A stretch of DNA of 64,000 nucleotides from Benincasa hispida. Taxonomy: Eukaryota; Streptophyta; Magnoliopsida; Cucurbitales; Cucurbitaceae. Shown here piece after piece: positions 1 through 11,401 of the stretch (the stretch's first letter is position 1; the number at the start of each line of letters is the position of its first letter). A program made the translations under genes and the position numbers. The DNA lies in NCBI RefSeq assembly GCF_009727055.1, contig NC_052354.1, positions 51,196,002 through 51,260,001 of the forward strand, in the 5' to 3' direction. The notes under the pieces were generated by a model. It was not told the DNA's origin, searched no databases, and was given only the letters and a program-made list of their open reading frames with translations.

Positions 1-551
1 AAAGATAATGATGATGGATTGAATAGCCCTTTGATGGCTCTAATGGCAACCCCGTGACACAATGGCTTTTGGGATATTTAGACCTACCTACCAACCTCAC
101 AAGATGTTGGGTTGAAGTCTAGAAGCCAGCCTCGAGATGAGCGAGTCTTCTATGAAATTAGTGAGATGGCTCATGAGCATAATGTGGGATCAGAGCCCCT
201 AAAAAACTTTGATTTATAAAAAAAATAAACAAAAAATTTTGATTCACCATGAATCTGGATGAAGTATGAGGATATTTTTTTTACTTTAATTAGAGGAGTT
301 TAGTGATGTTCCCTTGATTATGTGAGAAAATTGGAAGGGTTACAATTGGTACTGAAAGTTCTTAATGGGTGAAATTTGTGTGTATTAGATGGAGTTGACT
401 TGTTTTCATGCAAAACATTAGAGCCACGAATGGAAAGGTGCCAACCTGAGCTTAGTTTAAATGACATAAACTATGTGTTCTGGATCAAAATGTCAGAGTT
501 TCGAACCCTCCACCTAATATATTATCAAGTTAAAAAAAGAGGGAAGAGTAA
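1..551. other. Intergenic, no gene recognised
   Basis: AT-rich sequence without a recognisable coding region. A 60-codon open frame at 376-558 has no family resemblance and runs into the repeat that follows. Nothing functional is seen. Confidence 0.6.
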
Positions 552-1466
552 GGTTTAAATATTACTTTGGTCTCCGTACTTTTATTTTTGGTTCATTTTA
601 GTCATCGTATTTTCAAAATGTTCATTTTGGTCCTTGTACTTTTAACTTTTGAGCATTTTGGTTCTTACATTTTTAAAAAGTGAATATTTTGGTCCATTTT
701 CATTTTTATTTCATTTCTAAGGGATCATAATGGTTACATTTTAAAAGTATAGGAATCAAAATAAACAAAAGTTGAAAGGGTAAGAATCAAAAGGTTTAAA
801 TCTTATTTTGGTCCTTGAACTTTGAACAATATTCTATTTTGGTCCCTAAAACTTTAAAAATGTTTGTTTTAATCTCTGAACTTTGAATATTGTTTTTATT
901 TTGGTCCTTAAATTTTTAAAAATTGTTTGTTTTAGTTCTTAAACTTTGAAAAAGTACTTATTTTGGTCCTCGTTGCATTAAGATTTTGTTAACTCTTTTA
1001 CAAAATGGCGTAGTGGTTTGTATTTTTTTTTTTTTATGACTACGCTACCAAATAATTTAGCTACATTAAAAAAATCTAGAGTTTCAATTTTGAATAAAGT
1101 GACAAAATAGAAGAATTTAAACAACATTTTTAGTTCAAAATTTTGATCCTCAATATTTTGGTGTGTTGATTGTTAACATTTTACTTCATCTTCATTTCGT
1201 TTAATGATCTAGAGCATAGTCATCAAAAAATGTAAGTTCTCTCATATTTTTGTTGAAGAGTTAACAGTAGAGACTATAATAATCATTGTTTAAAAGTTTA
1301 AGGACTAAAACGAATGTTTGGGAAAGTTTAGGGACTAAAATAGAACAAGATTTAAAGTTCAAGAATTAAAATAGGATTTAAATCGAATCAAAATGAATAT
1401 TTTAAAAGTATAGAGACTGAAATGAACCAAAGACAAAAATAGGACAATCAAAGTAGTATTTAAATC
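552..1466. mobile_element. Outer non-autonomous Mutator-type MITE, split by an inner copy
   Basis: The segment starts GGTTTAAATATTACTTTGG and ends with the inverted counterpart CCAAAGTAGTATTTAAATC in degraded form. The arms carry repeated 'ttttggtcc...tacttt' modules and their complements. The 9 bases outside each end, GAAGAGTAA on the left and TAAAAGTAA on the right, agree at 7 of 9 positions, as expected for a decayed 9 bp Mutator-type target duplication. It encodes nothing. Its middle is interrupted by a second member of the same family at 793-1384. Family assignment rests on duplication length and long inverted ends. Confidence 0.65.
793..1384. mobile_element. Inner MITE, 592 bp, perfect 9 bp target duplication
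   Basis: It begins GGTTTAAATC and ends GATTTAAATC. The two ends are long imperfect inverted repeats made of 'ttttggtccttgaacttt'-type modules. It is flanked on both sides by GAATCAAAA (784-792 and 1385-1393), an exact 9 bp target site duplication. There is no coding capacity. It lies inside a related element, so it moved later than the outer copy. The 9 bp duplication and long inverted ends fit a non-autonomous Mutator-like element. Confidence 0.8.
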
Positions 1467-1479
1467 TAAAAGTAAATAT

Positions 1480-2002
1480 GTTTTTTTTGTTTAATTCTTT
1501 TTGTTCCAACGCAACCAAAGCATGACTATACGTTAACTTATCCAATGCATCAAAGCTGAGCTACAAGAAGATGATTAATTTCAAGTTGTCAACAAGCCAC
1601 ATCGAGAGAACCAACTTATTATGTGATAACCGAACTATCTCAAATCGCCATTGCTTCTAATGCATCCACCTCTCTTCATATAAAATTAAGGTAAGAGTAA
1701 ACATGACTTAAAAAAAGGGTAAATAAAGATAAATGTGAATATAAAAAGAATTGTATAATAATTTGGAATAAGGCTGAGAGAAAACATATAAATTGGGGCA
1801 GACTAAGATATTAAAGAAATTTTTGAAAATTAAGAATTATATTTAATAAATTGACAAAAATATTCTTTTCAAATTAAAAAAAAAAAAGGTAAAAATTGAT
1901 GTATGTTATGAAAAAGCCATAAATTTGGTGAATGAGAGTTATATTATATGGTGGGCTGACTGTAAATGTAATGTATGTAGCGGATATTGAACAAATATTA
2001 TC

Positions 2003-2038
<36 letters not shown>

Positions 2039-2300
2039 TAACACTTGGAAACAAATTTAAGAAGAAAAAAATCCGAGAACAACTATAGTACATAAATTTT
2101 AAATTAAATTAAAAAAAATATTGTAAGATCTAGAACAGAAAAGAAAATCAAATATATATAACTAAAATATCTTTAAAATTTGATAACGAAAATCTAGAAA
2201 ACCACATTTCCTTTTTTTTTTTCTTTTTTTTTGAAAAATAAATGAAGGGTGAAATAAGCAAAAAAGAATCTATTACTCACTCAAATATTCTGTTGTCCAT
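1480..2300. repeat. Duplicated segment upstream of P4H copy 1 (unit 1)
   Basis: This stretch is recognisably the same as 6,980-7,343 plus 8,790-9,060. Shared landmarks include 'atcaaagctga', 'ctatctcaaat', 'attaaggtaagagtaaa', 'gagaaaacatataaatt' and 'aacacttggaaacaaattt'. It is non-coding. It shows that the prolyl 4-hydroxylase duplication included several kilobases of flank. A TAA/AAT microsatellite lies near 2,005-2,035. Confidence 0.75.
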
Positions 2301-2351
2301 ATTTGAGTAAATTTCAATTATAAACCTAAAAAGCCCTTGTAAATTAATAAT

Positions 2352-2815
2352 AAGTTTGGTTAAAAAATACTTTTTGGTTTCAAACATTTATGAAAGTAAA
2401 ACTTTAGTCCTTCGATTTAGTTTATGTACTTTTAGATTTGTAACAATTTAGTTCCTAAACTTTAATAATTAATATTTAGTCCTTCTATTTTGTAATTTGT
2501 AGCGATTTAGTCTCAATCGTGTAAAATTTTATAAAATTTAATTAAAAATTTTGTACATGAAGAACAATAAACTAATCGAAGATCAATTTTTTTTTTATAA
2601 ACTATAATAAAAATTTATTACTAATAAAAATTAATACTTAATTTTGATATATTTTTCATGATAGATACAAATAATGTATAGGATTACATTATTATTTATT
2701 AAAATTCAAGAACTAAATTGTTATAAATTTAAAAGCATAGAGACTAACTACCAATTATAGTTCAAGGACTAACTTATCAAATGTTCATGGACTAAAATTC
2801 AACCTACCAAATTCT
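2352..2815. repeat. Inverted-repeat element, MITE-like
   Basis: The left arm (about 2,352-2,480, with 'actttagtcc', 'tttgtaacaatttagttcc') pairs with the right arm (about 2,695-2,815, with 'actaaattgttataaattt', 'tggactaaaattcaacc'). About 200 bp of AT-rich spacer lies between them. No target duplication could be fixed, so the ends are approximate. It has no coding potential. Confidence 0.55.
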
Positions 2816-3549
2816 TATGATTTATCTATAATGAGCAAAATAGATATATTATTTTCAATTATTGTAATGTTGATATTTGTTATTATTTATTTTTATGAAA
2901 TGGATATTTAATATCAAATTTATTATAAGATAATAATTCTAAATTTTGATAAAATAACGTGTTTAATCTAAAATATTTCATCAAGTTCAACAAAAAAAAC
3001 ATATATTATTATAAAAAATTCAATCAGTCAAAATTAGGTTACATTTAATATCTTTTTACATAATTTCACTTTTAAACTTCGGGATATTATTATCTAGATA
3101 ATTTTGAAATCCGTACGATACAAATTTTCTAATATCATTGAAATTTTTATATATATTTCATATAAAAACATTCATTTATTTTTATTTAAAGTGTTCAAAT
3201 AATTAATTGATATGATAATATATTAAATAATGTTAAATTTAATTTATTGACTATATCAACTGTTCTCTCATATTTAACTTAGTAATATTTAACTTTGTTT
3301 TCTATATAAAATATTTTAAAATCAAACACATATTTAAAGATTAATTATTGCCATATCCAAACATACAACGCACGAATTATCTCCAACACTTAAAATCTAA
3401 ACATTTAAATTTCAATGTATAATATCCCATGAAACATAAAATAACGAATAATTAAATTTACCAAAATAATTAAAATGGTTAAGATTCTTATTATTCTATA
3501 ATCGATTTTTACTCAATCCCAAAGCTTAACCCAATCATCATATAAATAT
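2816..3549. other. AT-rich spacer upstream of P4H copy 1
   Basis: I see no gene, RNA or repeat boundary here. There is no trace of the anchor-encoding first exon found in the intact gene, although it would be expected in this stretch if copy 1 were complete. Confidence 0.6.
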
Positions 3550-6529
3550 ATGAATCAGAGCGGCAAATTGTTCCTAATTATCCGAACTAAAACTTTATAC
3601 ATTATTCAAATACGATCTCTGGGTTCAATACCTGTGGATTGTGCATCATCGGCTCTGATTTTGATTTTGGTAACTTTTTGTTGTTGTTGTTGTTGTTCTA
3701 GTGATGGGATGAAGACTAAGAAGGGAGGGGATTCGTGGGTTGAGTTCATTTCTTGGGAGCCTAGAGCTTTCATTTGTCACAATTTCTTGGTAAGTTTTCT
3801 TTTCCCCCTAGAAATTTTCGGTTTCTTCTTATAAAATGTGTTTGCTGATATTTTAATGGTGTTAGACAGTCGGAGAAAGAATGCTTGCAATTGATTAATC
3901 TTGCAAAGCCTCGTATGGGGAAATCACTCGTGTTTGATAGCAAAACTCGCAAGGGTGTAAAGAGCAGGTCTAGATTTGTCACTTCGTTATTTTATAAATT
4001 GTTTGTCAGTTAACGCAACTTATATTTATTTGTTTATTCGATCCCATGTTCACAGCTCTCGCACTAGTTCAGGGATGTTTCTGGATAGAGGGCAGAACAA
4101 ACTCGTCCGTACAATAGAGAAACGAATAGCAGATTTTACGTTCATTCCTGTAGGTAAAGACAATTCCAAAACTTACTTATTACTATGCTATGCTTAATTT
4201 CTCAAGCATTTTGTAATAATTTCTCTTTGTTAAGGCTTGCTTGTTTGGGAATTCTTTGAATCACTGTTTTTCAATACTTGTTAATCTTGTCAAATGATAC
4301 AAGGTAGTGATTATCCATCTTTACAAGGCATTGAATTGTAGTTTTAATGAATAGTTCTTCAAAATAGAGTTTGTAACCGAGCATAATTCTCAAGCAAACC
4401 TGTTCTTGTTATGTCCAAAGTGCTCAAGTGGTACATGAATGAACCGAGATAAGGATCCTGAGAATATGAAAGTATGATTAAGAAAATGTGAAAAGAATTG
4501 ATAGAAGAAGCATGTGAGTGAGAACAAAATATACTAGGTCAAAGGAGTGTAGAGAATGAGCATGTGGGTGAGGACAAAGTATACTAGGTCAAAGGAGGTG
4601 TAGAGAATGTCGGGCCATCAAATTTGGATTCTGAATCCTACGTCTGGGATTACAAGCCAAGGTGAACAATTAGCTAAATTTCATGTTGTGGGTTTGTTCT
4701 CTATATTCTTGTTTTGAGGCCCAAACCAAAAGGGGCTTTGGTGAGTGAGTCATTCATTTGGTTGTTGATGTCACTGACATTCTTGGTCTTAATACATTTT
4801 GGTACTGATAATCACAATTTCAAACAGAGAATGGAGAAGGAATGAGTATTCTGCATTATGAAGTTGGGCAGAAGTTTGATGCTCACCATGATTACTTTGT
4901 TGATGAGTTCAGCATCAAAAAAGGGGGCCAAAGAATGGCCACCCTCCTCATATATCTGTAAGATTCTACTTTCACATCTCTTAAAACTCATCTGCCCCTC
5001 TCTCTGAATTGGTACCGACACAAATTCAGATCGGATGTCGAAGAAGGCGGCGAGACGGTGTTCCCGGCTGCGAAGCAATGCGTTAGCTCTGCACGATGGT
5101 GGAAGAAACTGTCTGAATCTGGTAATGGTGGACTCTCTGTAAAACCAAAAATGGGAGATGCATTATTGTTCTGGAGCATGAAGCCTGATGGTACCTTGGA
5201 TAGTACAAGTTTGCATGGTTAGTGATATTTACATCACCAAAATCTTAAATATTTCCATCTTGTTTCATTATTATCACCATGTAAAAAGAAAATTGGGGCT
5301 GAAAGATATTTCTTTATTCATTCCCACGGTATTTATATACAAGTAAAATAAGTAAATATTGTGTATTACAAATAAATCCCCACAGCTACTGGTAATTACA
5401 AAATAACCCTTAATACATCATTATTATTTTGTATTTTTTACTGTATGTAGCTTATTTATGGATTTTGAGTGTATATTTTCTTATATGAGGCTGCAAATAC
5501 TTGTCTCTATGAACATCTTATTGATGGATTAGACAAAAATTTAGCTTATGAACTAACAATTTTGAATTCCAGTTTGGTTGATGAAAGTTAAACTTGTTTT
5601 AATTCTACATTAAGTTATAAATGAATTAAGAGTTCATTAAATACTTTTTAGAGTTGTATGTTAATGGATGAGAATTAGTAATGAATTTAGATATGAAAGT
5701 TATAAATCTAGAATGGTCATGGACGGAAGTAATTATGGATGAGGAATGATTATATCCCATGTAGTCCTCTTTTGTTAAAAAAGTTTATTTTCTTTTCTAT
5801 TGATTATTTATTTGTAAGTGTCCGTTGTATGTTCCTAATATATATATATATATATTTTGTTGTGATATATAGGTTCTTCCCCTGTCATAAAAGGGGAGAA
5901 ATGGGCATGTGCAAAGTTGATGCGTGTTAAAGAATACAAAAGTGTAAGTAATATAGTACCTTTTAATGATTGTATACACTATATAGATCGTCTATATTTT
6001 TCCAAATTAATTAAAGAAGGTGGACAATGTTTTTCCTTTCATTTTAGGTGAACAATTGAGTGATTTTAAAAATTAGTATTCTTAAAAATTTTACTTTTAT
6101 AATAAGGAATTTTGAATTGCAATAGATTCATAAAACTTAAATTATGCAATAGTTATTTAAAATTTAAAATAAAAAGTGTATGCATGTTAAAAATGTAGTA
6201 CTATAAAAAGTAATGAGTTACCTTATCTTTTTGGTCTCTAGTTTATAAAATAGGTCAATTTTGTATGTAGGTTTCAAAAAAATGGTATAAACAATTTCAA
6301 TAAAAAGTACAAATCTATATGATATTTTTCTGAAAGTAATTATTATGTATTAGTTTAAAATCCATTAATCTTTAAATTTATTATAATAATTAATACATTT
6401 ATAATGCACATATTAAAAAAGAACATTAGTATTGCATGTAGTCATTTGTTATTTGGTTTGATCATTATTTAATTTAATGTCATATTTGACATTATTTTAA
6501 GAGAGATTATTTCGGAATTGCAGGGATAA
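3550..6529 (+). pseudogene. Prolyl 4-hydroxylase copy 1, anchor exon lost
   Basis: Exons matching exons 2-7 of the intact gene lie at 3702-3789, 3870-3967, 4056-4153, 4828-4957, 5030-5217 and 5873-5943, all with GT-AG borders and open frames. Exon 2 is 6 bp longer than in the intact gene. The iron ligands (HHD, then the distal His in SLHG) and the 2-oxoglutarate lysine (GEKW) are kept. The usual GGCPVI is changed to GSSPVI. No equivalent of exon 1, with its membrane anchor, is found. Homology to the intact gene starts only inside intron 1, near 3,645. An open frame from the ATG at 3550 runs through that intron remnant into exon 2 in frame and adds a hydrophobic ALILILVTFCCCCCC stretch. One extra A near 5,940 removes the ancestral stop; splicing to 6524 would end the frame at TAA after a Gly codon (about 276 aa in all). 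I lean to a 5'-truncated pseudogene, but expression of a reshaped protein is possible. Confidence 0.7.
4509..4609 (+). repeat. Two-copy 50 bp tandem repeat in intron 4 of P4H copy 1
   Basis: Two adjacent units (4509-4558 and 4559-4609) share 'agcatgtg.gtgag.acaaa' and 'atactaggtcaaaggag', with only a few differences. They are confined to the intron and have no evident function. Confidence 0.8.
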
Positions 6530-6534
6530 TAGAA

Positions 6535-6979
6535 GTACATCTATTAGTGAAGAAGAGGATGAGAAGAAGCTTATCTTCTTAGTTTAGGGATTTGAGTTTT
6601 ATGATAGTTGATTAGTTCATGTAATAAATGGTAGCTCATTCATTACATATTTAGTTAGTTGTATAGTTGTTTCTTCATTTGTAAATGAGAAATTTATCAT
6701 TATTAAAAGTTCAGCTTTAATGTATTTTTTATTCTAAATTTTCCTTTTGATATTTCAATTAATAGTCTCTATAGTTTAAAAAATATTATCGCCCTACTTT
6801 TAACTAGAAAAAGTTAATGTGTCAAATTCAAAGTGGAAGAAGTTGGTCCTTAGTTGATATAACATGTGTTCTCGACAAATCTTTCTTTCAATATATTATT
6901 AAGATTAGTTTTAGAAAAAATTGTTGAGTAAATATGATTTTTGTTTTTTTTTTCCCTTTCTTTCTTCGTTTTGTTGTTA
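6535..6979. other. Spacer between P4H units 1 and 2
   Basis: This holds the 3' untranslated remnant of copy 1 and AT-rich sequence. A 106-codon frame starting at 6,934 overlaps the duplicated non-coding segment and is not considered a gene. Confidence 0.5.
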
Positions 6980-7343
6980 CATGTTTAACTTATCTAAACA
7001 TCAAAGCTGAACAACACGAAGATAATTATTTTCAACTTTCAACAACCATATATAACCAAACTATCTCAAATAGCCATTGCTTCCAACACAACCACATCTC
7101 TCTATATAGAATTAAGGTAAGAGTAAATATGACTCTGAAAAGAGTAAATATTAAAATAAGATGTGAAAATAATTGTATTAAGAGAAAACATATAAATTTG
7201 GTGTATAATAAGATATTAAAGAAATTTGTGAAGATTAAGAATTATATTGAATAATTGACAAAAATATCTTTTTCCGAAAGAAAAAAAAAAGGGATACATA
7301 ATAGGTGTATATTATGAAAAAATCATAACATTGTTGAATGAAA

Positions 7344-8789
7344 ACAAACCAGATACAAAGAAAGTCTTCAAATAGATTGGCATCCTATCCTGGAGTCAAA
7401 GATGAAAGAATTATGAGATTTTATTTCATCAAAATATTATCCAAATTTCATCAAAATATTGCTAATGTAATGTTCCAAGCCTAGGACTCGAACCAAGATT
7501 CACTACCAGGTGGTCTTAGGATTGGAAAAATTTTACGTGGAATTGGATCAATCCTTGGTTTGACCGGATATGGGGTTCGGGTCAATCTCCGATTTGACCG
7601 GAGATGGGGTTCGGGTCAAATGGGGGACCTCTCAGCGTCCTCGAACAGTGGACGGACAAAGATGGGAAGAGTATCCCCGCCTCGTCCCCAACCTTACCCC
7701 AATTAGATTTTTAAATATATTTTTCTCTCTCTCTATACATATATATGTATATGTATTATAACTTTTACAGTTAGCCTAATTGTTAATTTAGTCCAATCGA
7801 AGCCAATTAAGGTGTCTAAGTCCAACCTAAAGACAATTTTAAGGGAAAAAAGATCTCAATAGAGAAACAAGAGGGGTAAACGGGACAAGGAACTCCTCCC
7901 TATCCTGCCTCGACCCCGTTGCCAATAAGGTGCACCTATTACTAGATAACATCGTTTTTAACAAATATTATCGAAATATAAAAAATATAGTCGATATTAA
8001 CAATATTTTGATAATATTGCCGACTGATATTTCGAATATTTTGATTTTATGTTTGTTCTGTCAATTTGTTTATCAAAGTTGGCTACTTGGTAGATAGTTA
8101 AGTGAATGTATTCGAGTGCGTGAGTTTGATATCAGCTTGTGTCAACTTAATTTATTGATGGGTAAACTTTTGAACTAAATACCAATCATATTTTGCTTTT
8201 AATTATATGCTTGAAGTCATATTTTATTATTTAAATAAATTTATTCTGAAGTTTTATAATATTTTTTTTATAAATTTTCCTAATAGTGATTTTTCTAGGA
8301 GTATTCGTGATTTTTTTTTAATATTCCGTCATTTTCTTGAAATATTCATCGATATATCTATAAATCTAAGTTACCAATATTTACATATTTTTATCATTAC
8401 TTCAAACCAACCACCCCAACAAGCCTCTCACCAAGAAAAGAGGAACTAAAAAAATAGTGGCGTGGAAGCCAGGTCTTTACCACAAGGGCATGAACAACCT
8501 GATTGCAAGTCCTATTACAAAATCCTTTGGACATGCACATGGGGTGAGGAAAAGAATATCCTCAACAACATTCAACGTTTTGATGAAAAAATTCTAGTTA
8601 AACGACCTTGAAACCTATCACAACTGGAGACCTCATGAATCATGAATAATCCAACTAAGTCCCATCTATCCTTCGACTAGTTCTTGATGAATCACGAATA
8701 ATTCACGAATAATCCAACTAAGCCTCCATTTACCGTTCGACTAGCTCTTGATGAATCACGAATAATTCAACGACCCTCCATCCAATTAG
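7344..8789. mobile_element. 1,446 bp insertion flanked by TGAATGAAA, no clear inverted ends
   Basis: A perfect 9 bp direct repeat, TGAATGAAA, lies at 7335-7343 and 8790-8798. The paralogous empty site in unit 1 (near 1,930, 'ggtgaatgagagtt') has it once. The ends (ACAAACCAGATAC... and ...CCATCCAATTAG) are not inverted repeats of each other. Inside there is a GC-richer 'tttgaccggagatggggttcgggtcaa' region (about 7,560-7,700) and a short tandem repeat at the right end, but no recognised protein. A non-TIR Mutator-type element or a transduplicated fragment are both possible. Confidence 0.55.
8635..8780 (+). repeat. Short tandem repeat of about 70 bp units
   Basis: The phrases 'gatgaatcacgaataatt', 'ataatccaactaag' and 'ttcgactagntcttgatgaa' recur in two to three staggered copies. 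It lies at the right end of the 1,446 bp insertion and is non-coding. Confidence 0.65.
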
Positions 8790-11401
8790 TGAATGAAAGT
8801 TACATTATGGTGGACTGTAAATGGAAGATATTGAAGAAATATACTGTGAAAATTTAGTAACACTTGGAAACAAATTTAAGGAAGTCAAATATATAACCAC
8901 CTTCCAAATTTGAAAATGAAAATCTAGAAAACCATATTTCCTAATTTTTTTGAAAAGTAAATGAAGGGGAAAATAAACAAAAAAGGAATATATTACTCAC
9001 CAAATATTTGGTTGGCCATTATTTGGAATATTTGAAGATTTTGGCCATTTTTCCATTTCCATATCTTAGCCGTGAATTTTTTTTTTTTTTAAACAACGTT
9101 ATTTTAATATATATATTGACAAAAATAGGATAGGATTAAAAGTATTGATGAAAATAGGTTTTTAAATCGTGTACTCGATACACTAGTGTCTGACACGTGC
9201 AATCTGTCGTGACAGTCATGCAGCATTGACTGAGGTAATTGTATATCCGGTACACGATTACCTACCAGGTACACGACTTCCTTCTCCATTAAACCGTTGC
9301 AGCCCTTCTTCTTCCTCCATCCGAAAGTCTTCTGCCTCTTTGCTTCCTCTTCTCTGTCCACTCTTTGATTCCGTCTTCTCCATCCAAAATTATCTGAAAA
9401 CCTCCTCCGTTTGCTTCTGTCTTGTACGTCCAAACGTATCATTTTTCCTCAATTTAACTGTTCGTCTAAAATCGTCCGAAAGCTTCGGCCTCTTTTTGAC
9501 TGTGGTAAAATTTTTTCCGTACGTTGTTTTCCAATATATAATCTTCATATATATATATATATATCATTTTGTTTGCCGTAGAGGCTGTCAGTCTGAGAAT
9601 GGACTGTGATTTATTTGTTGGGTTGAACTTAATGTGTATTTTATGGATCCATGATTTATTTGTTGGGTTGAATCTAGACATATGTATATGCTTTTCTATT
9701 TGTTGGGTTGATTTTGTCTAATATAGTTTATGATCTTAGAAATTAGAGTTTGTTGGGCTGATTTTGTTGGGGTATTTTTCTGGATGATTATGTTTGTCTA
9801 TTTGTTGGACTATTTTTTTTTATGATTAATTTGTTGGATGATTATGTATTGGTTAGGTTGAATATAGAAATATATGTATATGTTTATAAAAATGAAGATC
9901 AGTTCATATATATTATTTTGTTTGAATTTGGGCTGAATTAAATGTATGATTTATGGATATATTATTTTGTTTTTATTTGGGTTGATTTAAATGTATAACT
10001 TGGATCTTAGATTTGGGCTGATTTAAATGTATAATATTTCGATCTTATATTGAACTTAGAAATTAGATTTTGTTGGGTTGACATATTAATATATTTTTTT
10101 TTGTCAACTATAACCGTTGAAAAAATTATAATAAATATATCGATGCGTCCTAGAGATTTAGTTATTCTTGAACCTGGAAATGATGGAGACAGTGACATTG
10201 ATATTGAAGTTGATAAATTATTTGGAAATGACGGTAGTGGGGAATATGATCTTGAGTTGGTACCGTTGAATATGTTCACCCAAATAGATTGAGAAATTAC
10301 AAATTCAACCAATGAACTAGGGTCTATTTTGGAGGAAAGGAATATAGGTGAATACTAAAGAAGATTTACAGCTTGCGGTAAAAAAATATTATGTGAGAGA
10401 ACATTACGAAATTATTGTAGTGGAATTAAATCAAGATCTTTGGTATGTTAGATGTAAATCATGGAGTGATGGTTGTGCTTGGAGGTTACGGCATGTCGGC
10501 ATAAAACTCATGGGATGTTCGAAATCACCAAACTTCAAGCGGAACACTCATGTTTGTTTTCAAAATTGACACAGGATCATTCATAGCTTGATTCAAATTT
10601 TATGAGTATCGAAATCCAAAATTTAGTTAAAGCTGATTCTAAGGTACCTGTGACCCTACTCCAAGAAGCAGTTAAAAAACAACATGGATATAATGTTAAT
10701 TATAGACGGGTGTGGCAAGCCAAGAGAAAAGAGTTGATTGTTGTGTTTGGCGATGGGGAGAAATCATATTCAGAGCTTCCGTATTGGTTGAGTGCTCTTG
10801 TTCATTACAATCCAGGAACACGAACAGATTGGTTTTTCCTTCCCTATGACGTGCCAAGTACGACTATTTTTTGTTGAGTTTTTTTGGTCCTTTGGTCCTG
10901 CAAGAGAAGGGTTCAAACATTGTAGGCCATTAATCCAGATCGATGGAGGGAAAATTATTGACCACCTTATTTATTGATGCAAACGAGTATATATTTTCCC
11001 TTGCTTTTGCTATTGTTGAAGGTGAAAATTCGTCCAGTTGGTCATAATTTTTGTGGACATTGCGTGAATATGTTACCCAAAGAGATGGTATTTGTTTGAT
11101 TTCTAATAGACATAAGGACATTCATGCTTTCATGTAATTGCAGTTTGTAATTACATGTGTATGACATACATACCACTTATTGATGAATGCTACAAATTGT
11201 CCAATTTCAAGCGATGTTATGAAGGTCGCTTCCATTCAATAGAACACCCAGCTTATTGGCCAGAATTATCATTTACCGAAGTTTGTCCAAATGCGGACTT
11301 ACTAAGAAAATAGGGTCAGCCAAAAAGTACGTGCATTCATAATGAAATGGATTGGAGAGAGGCAATCCAAAAAGGTCGATGTACAATTTGCAAGAGAAAA
11401 G

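Larger units (their letters stand above)
6980..9060. repeat. Duplicated upstream segment (unit 2), split by an insertion
   Basis: The parts 6,980-7,343 and 8,790-about 9,060 align in order with 1,480-about 2,300. The 1,446 bp between them are absent from unit 1. The right side ends at the Mutator-like element. This segment is the 5' flank of the second prolyl 4-hydroxylase unit, whose 3' part resumes at 15,616. Confidence 0.7.

Noticed and set aside
4812..5179. Minus-strand frames opposite P4H copy 1 exons 5 and 6 (also 15,659-15,994 and 23,643-23,942)
   Set aside because: They recur at the same exons in all three copies only because the sense exons are conserved. The sense strand carries the recognised protein.
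6934..7254. 106-codon open frame on the + strand
   Set aside because: It lies in the duplicated non-coding segment, and its paralogue at 1,500-1,900 is not open in the same frame. Composition is AT-driven and no family is recognised.
10050..10292. 80-codon frame with acidic repeats as an independent small gene
   Set aside because: It sits at the position of the acidic N-terminus of the Mutator transposase and joins the later transposase pieces. It is treated as part of that pseudogene.
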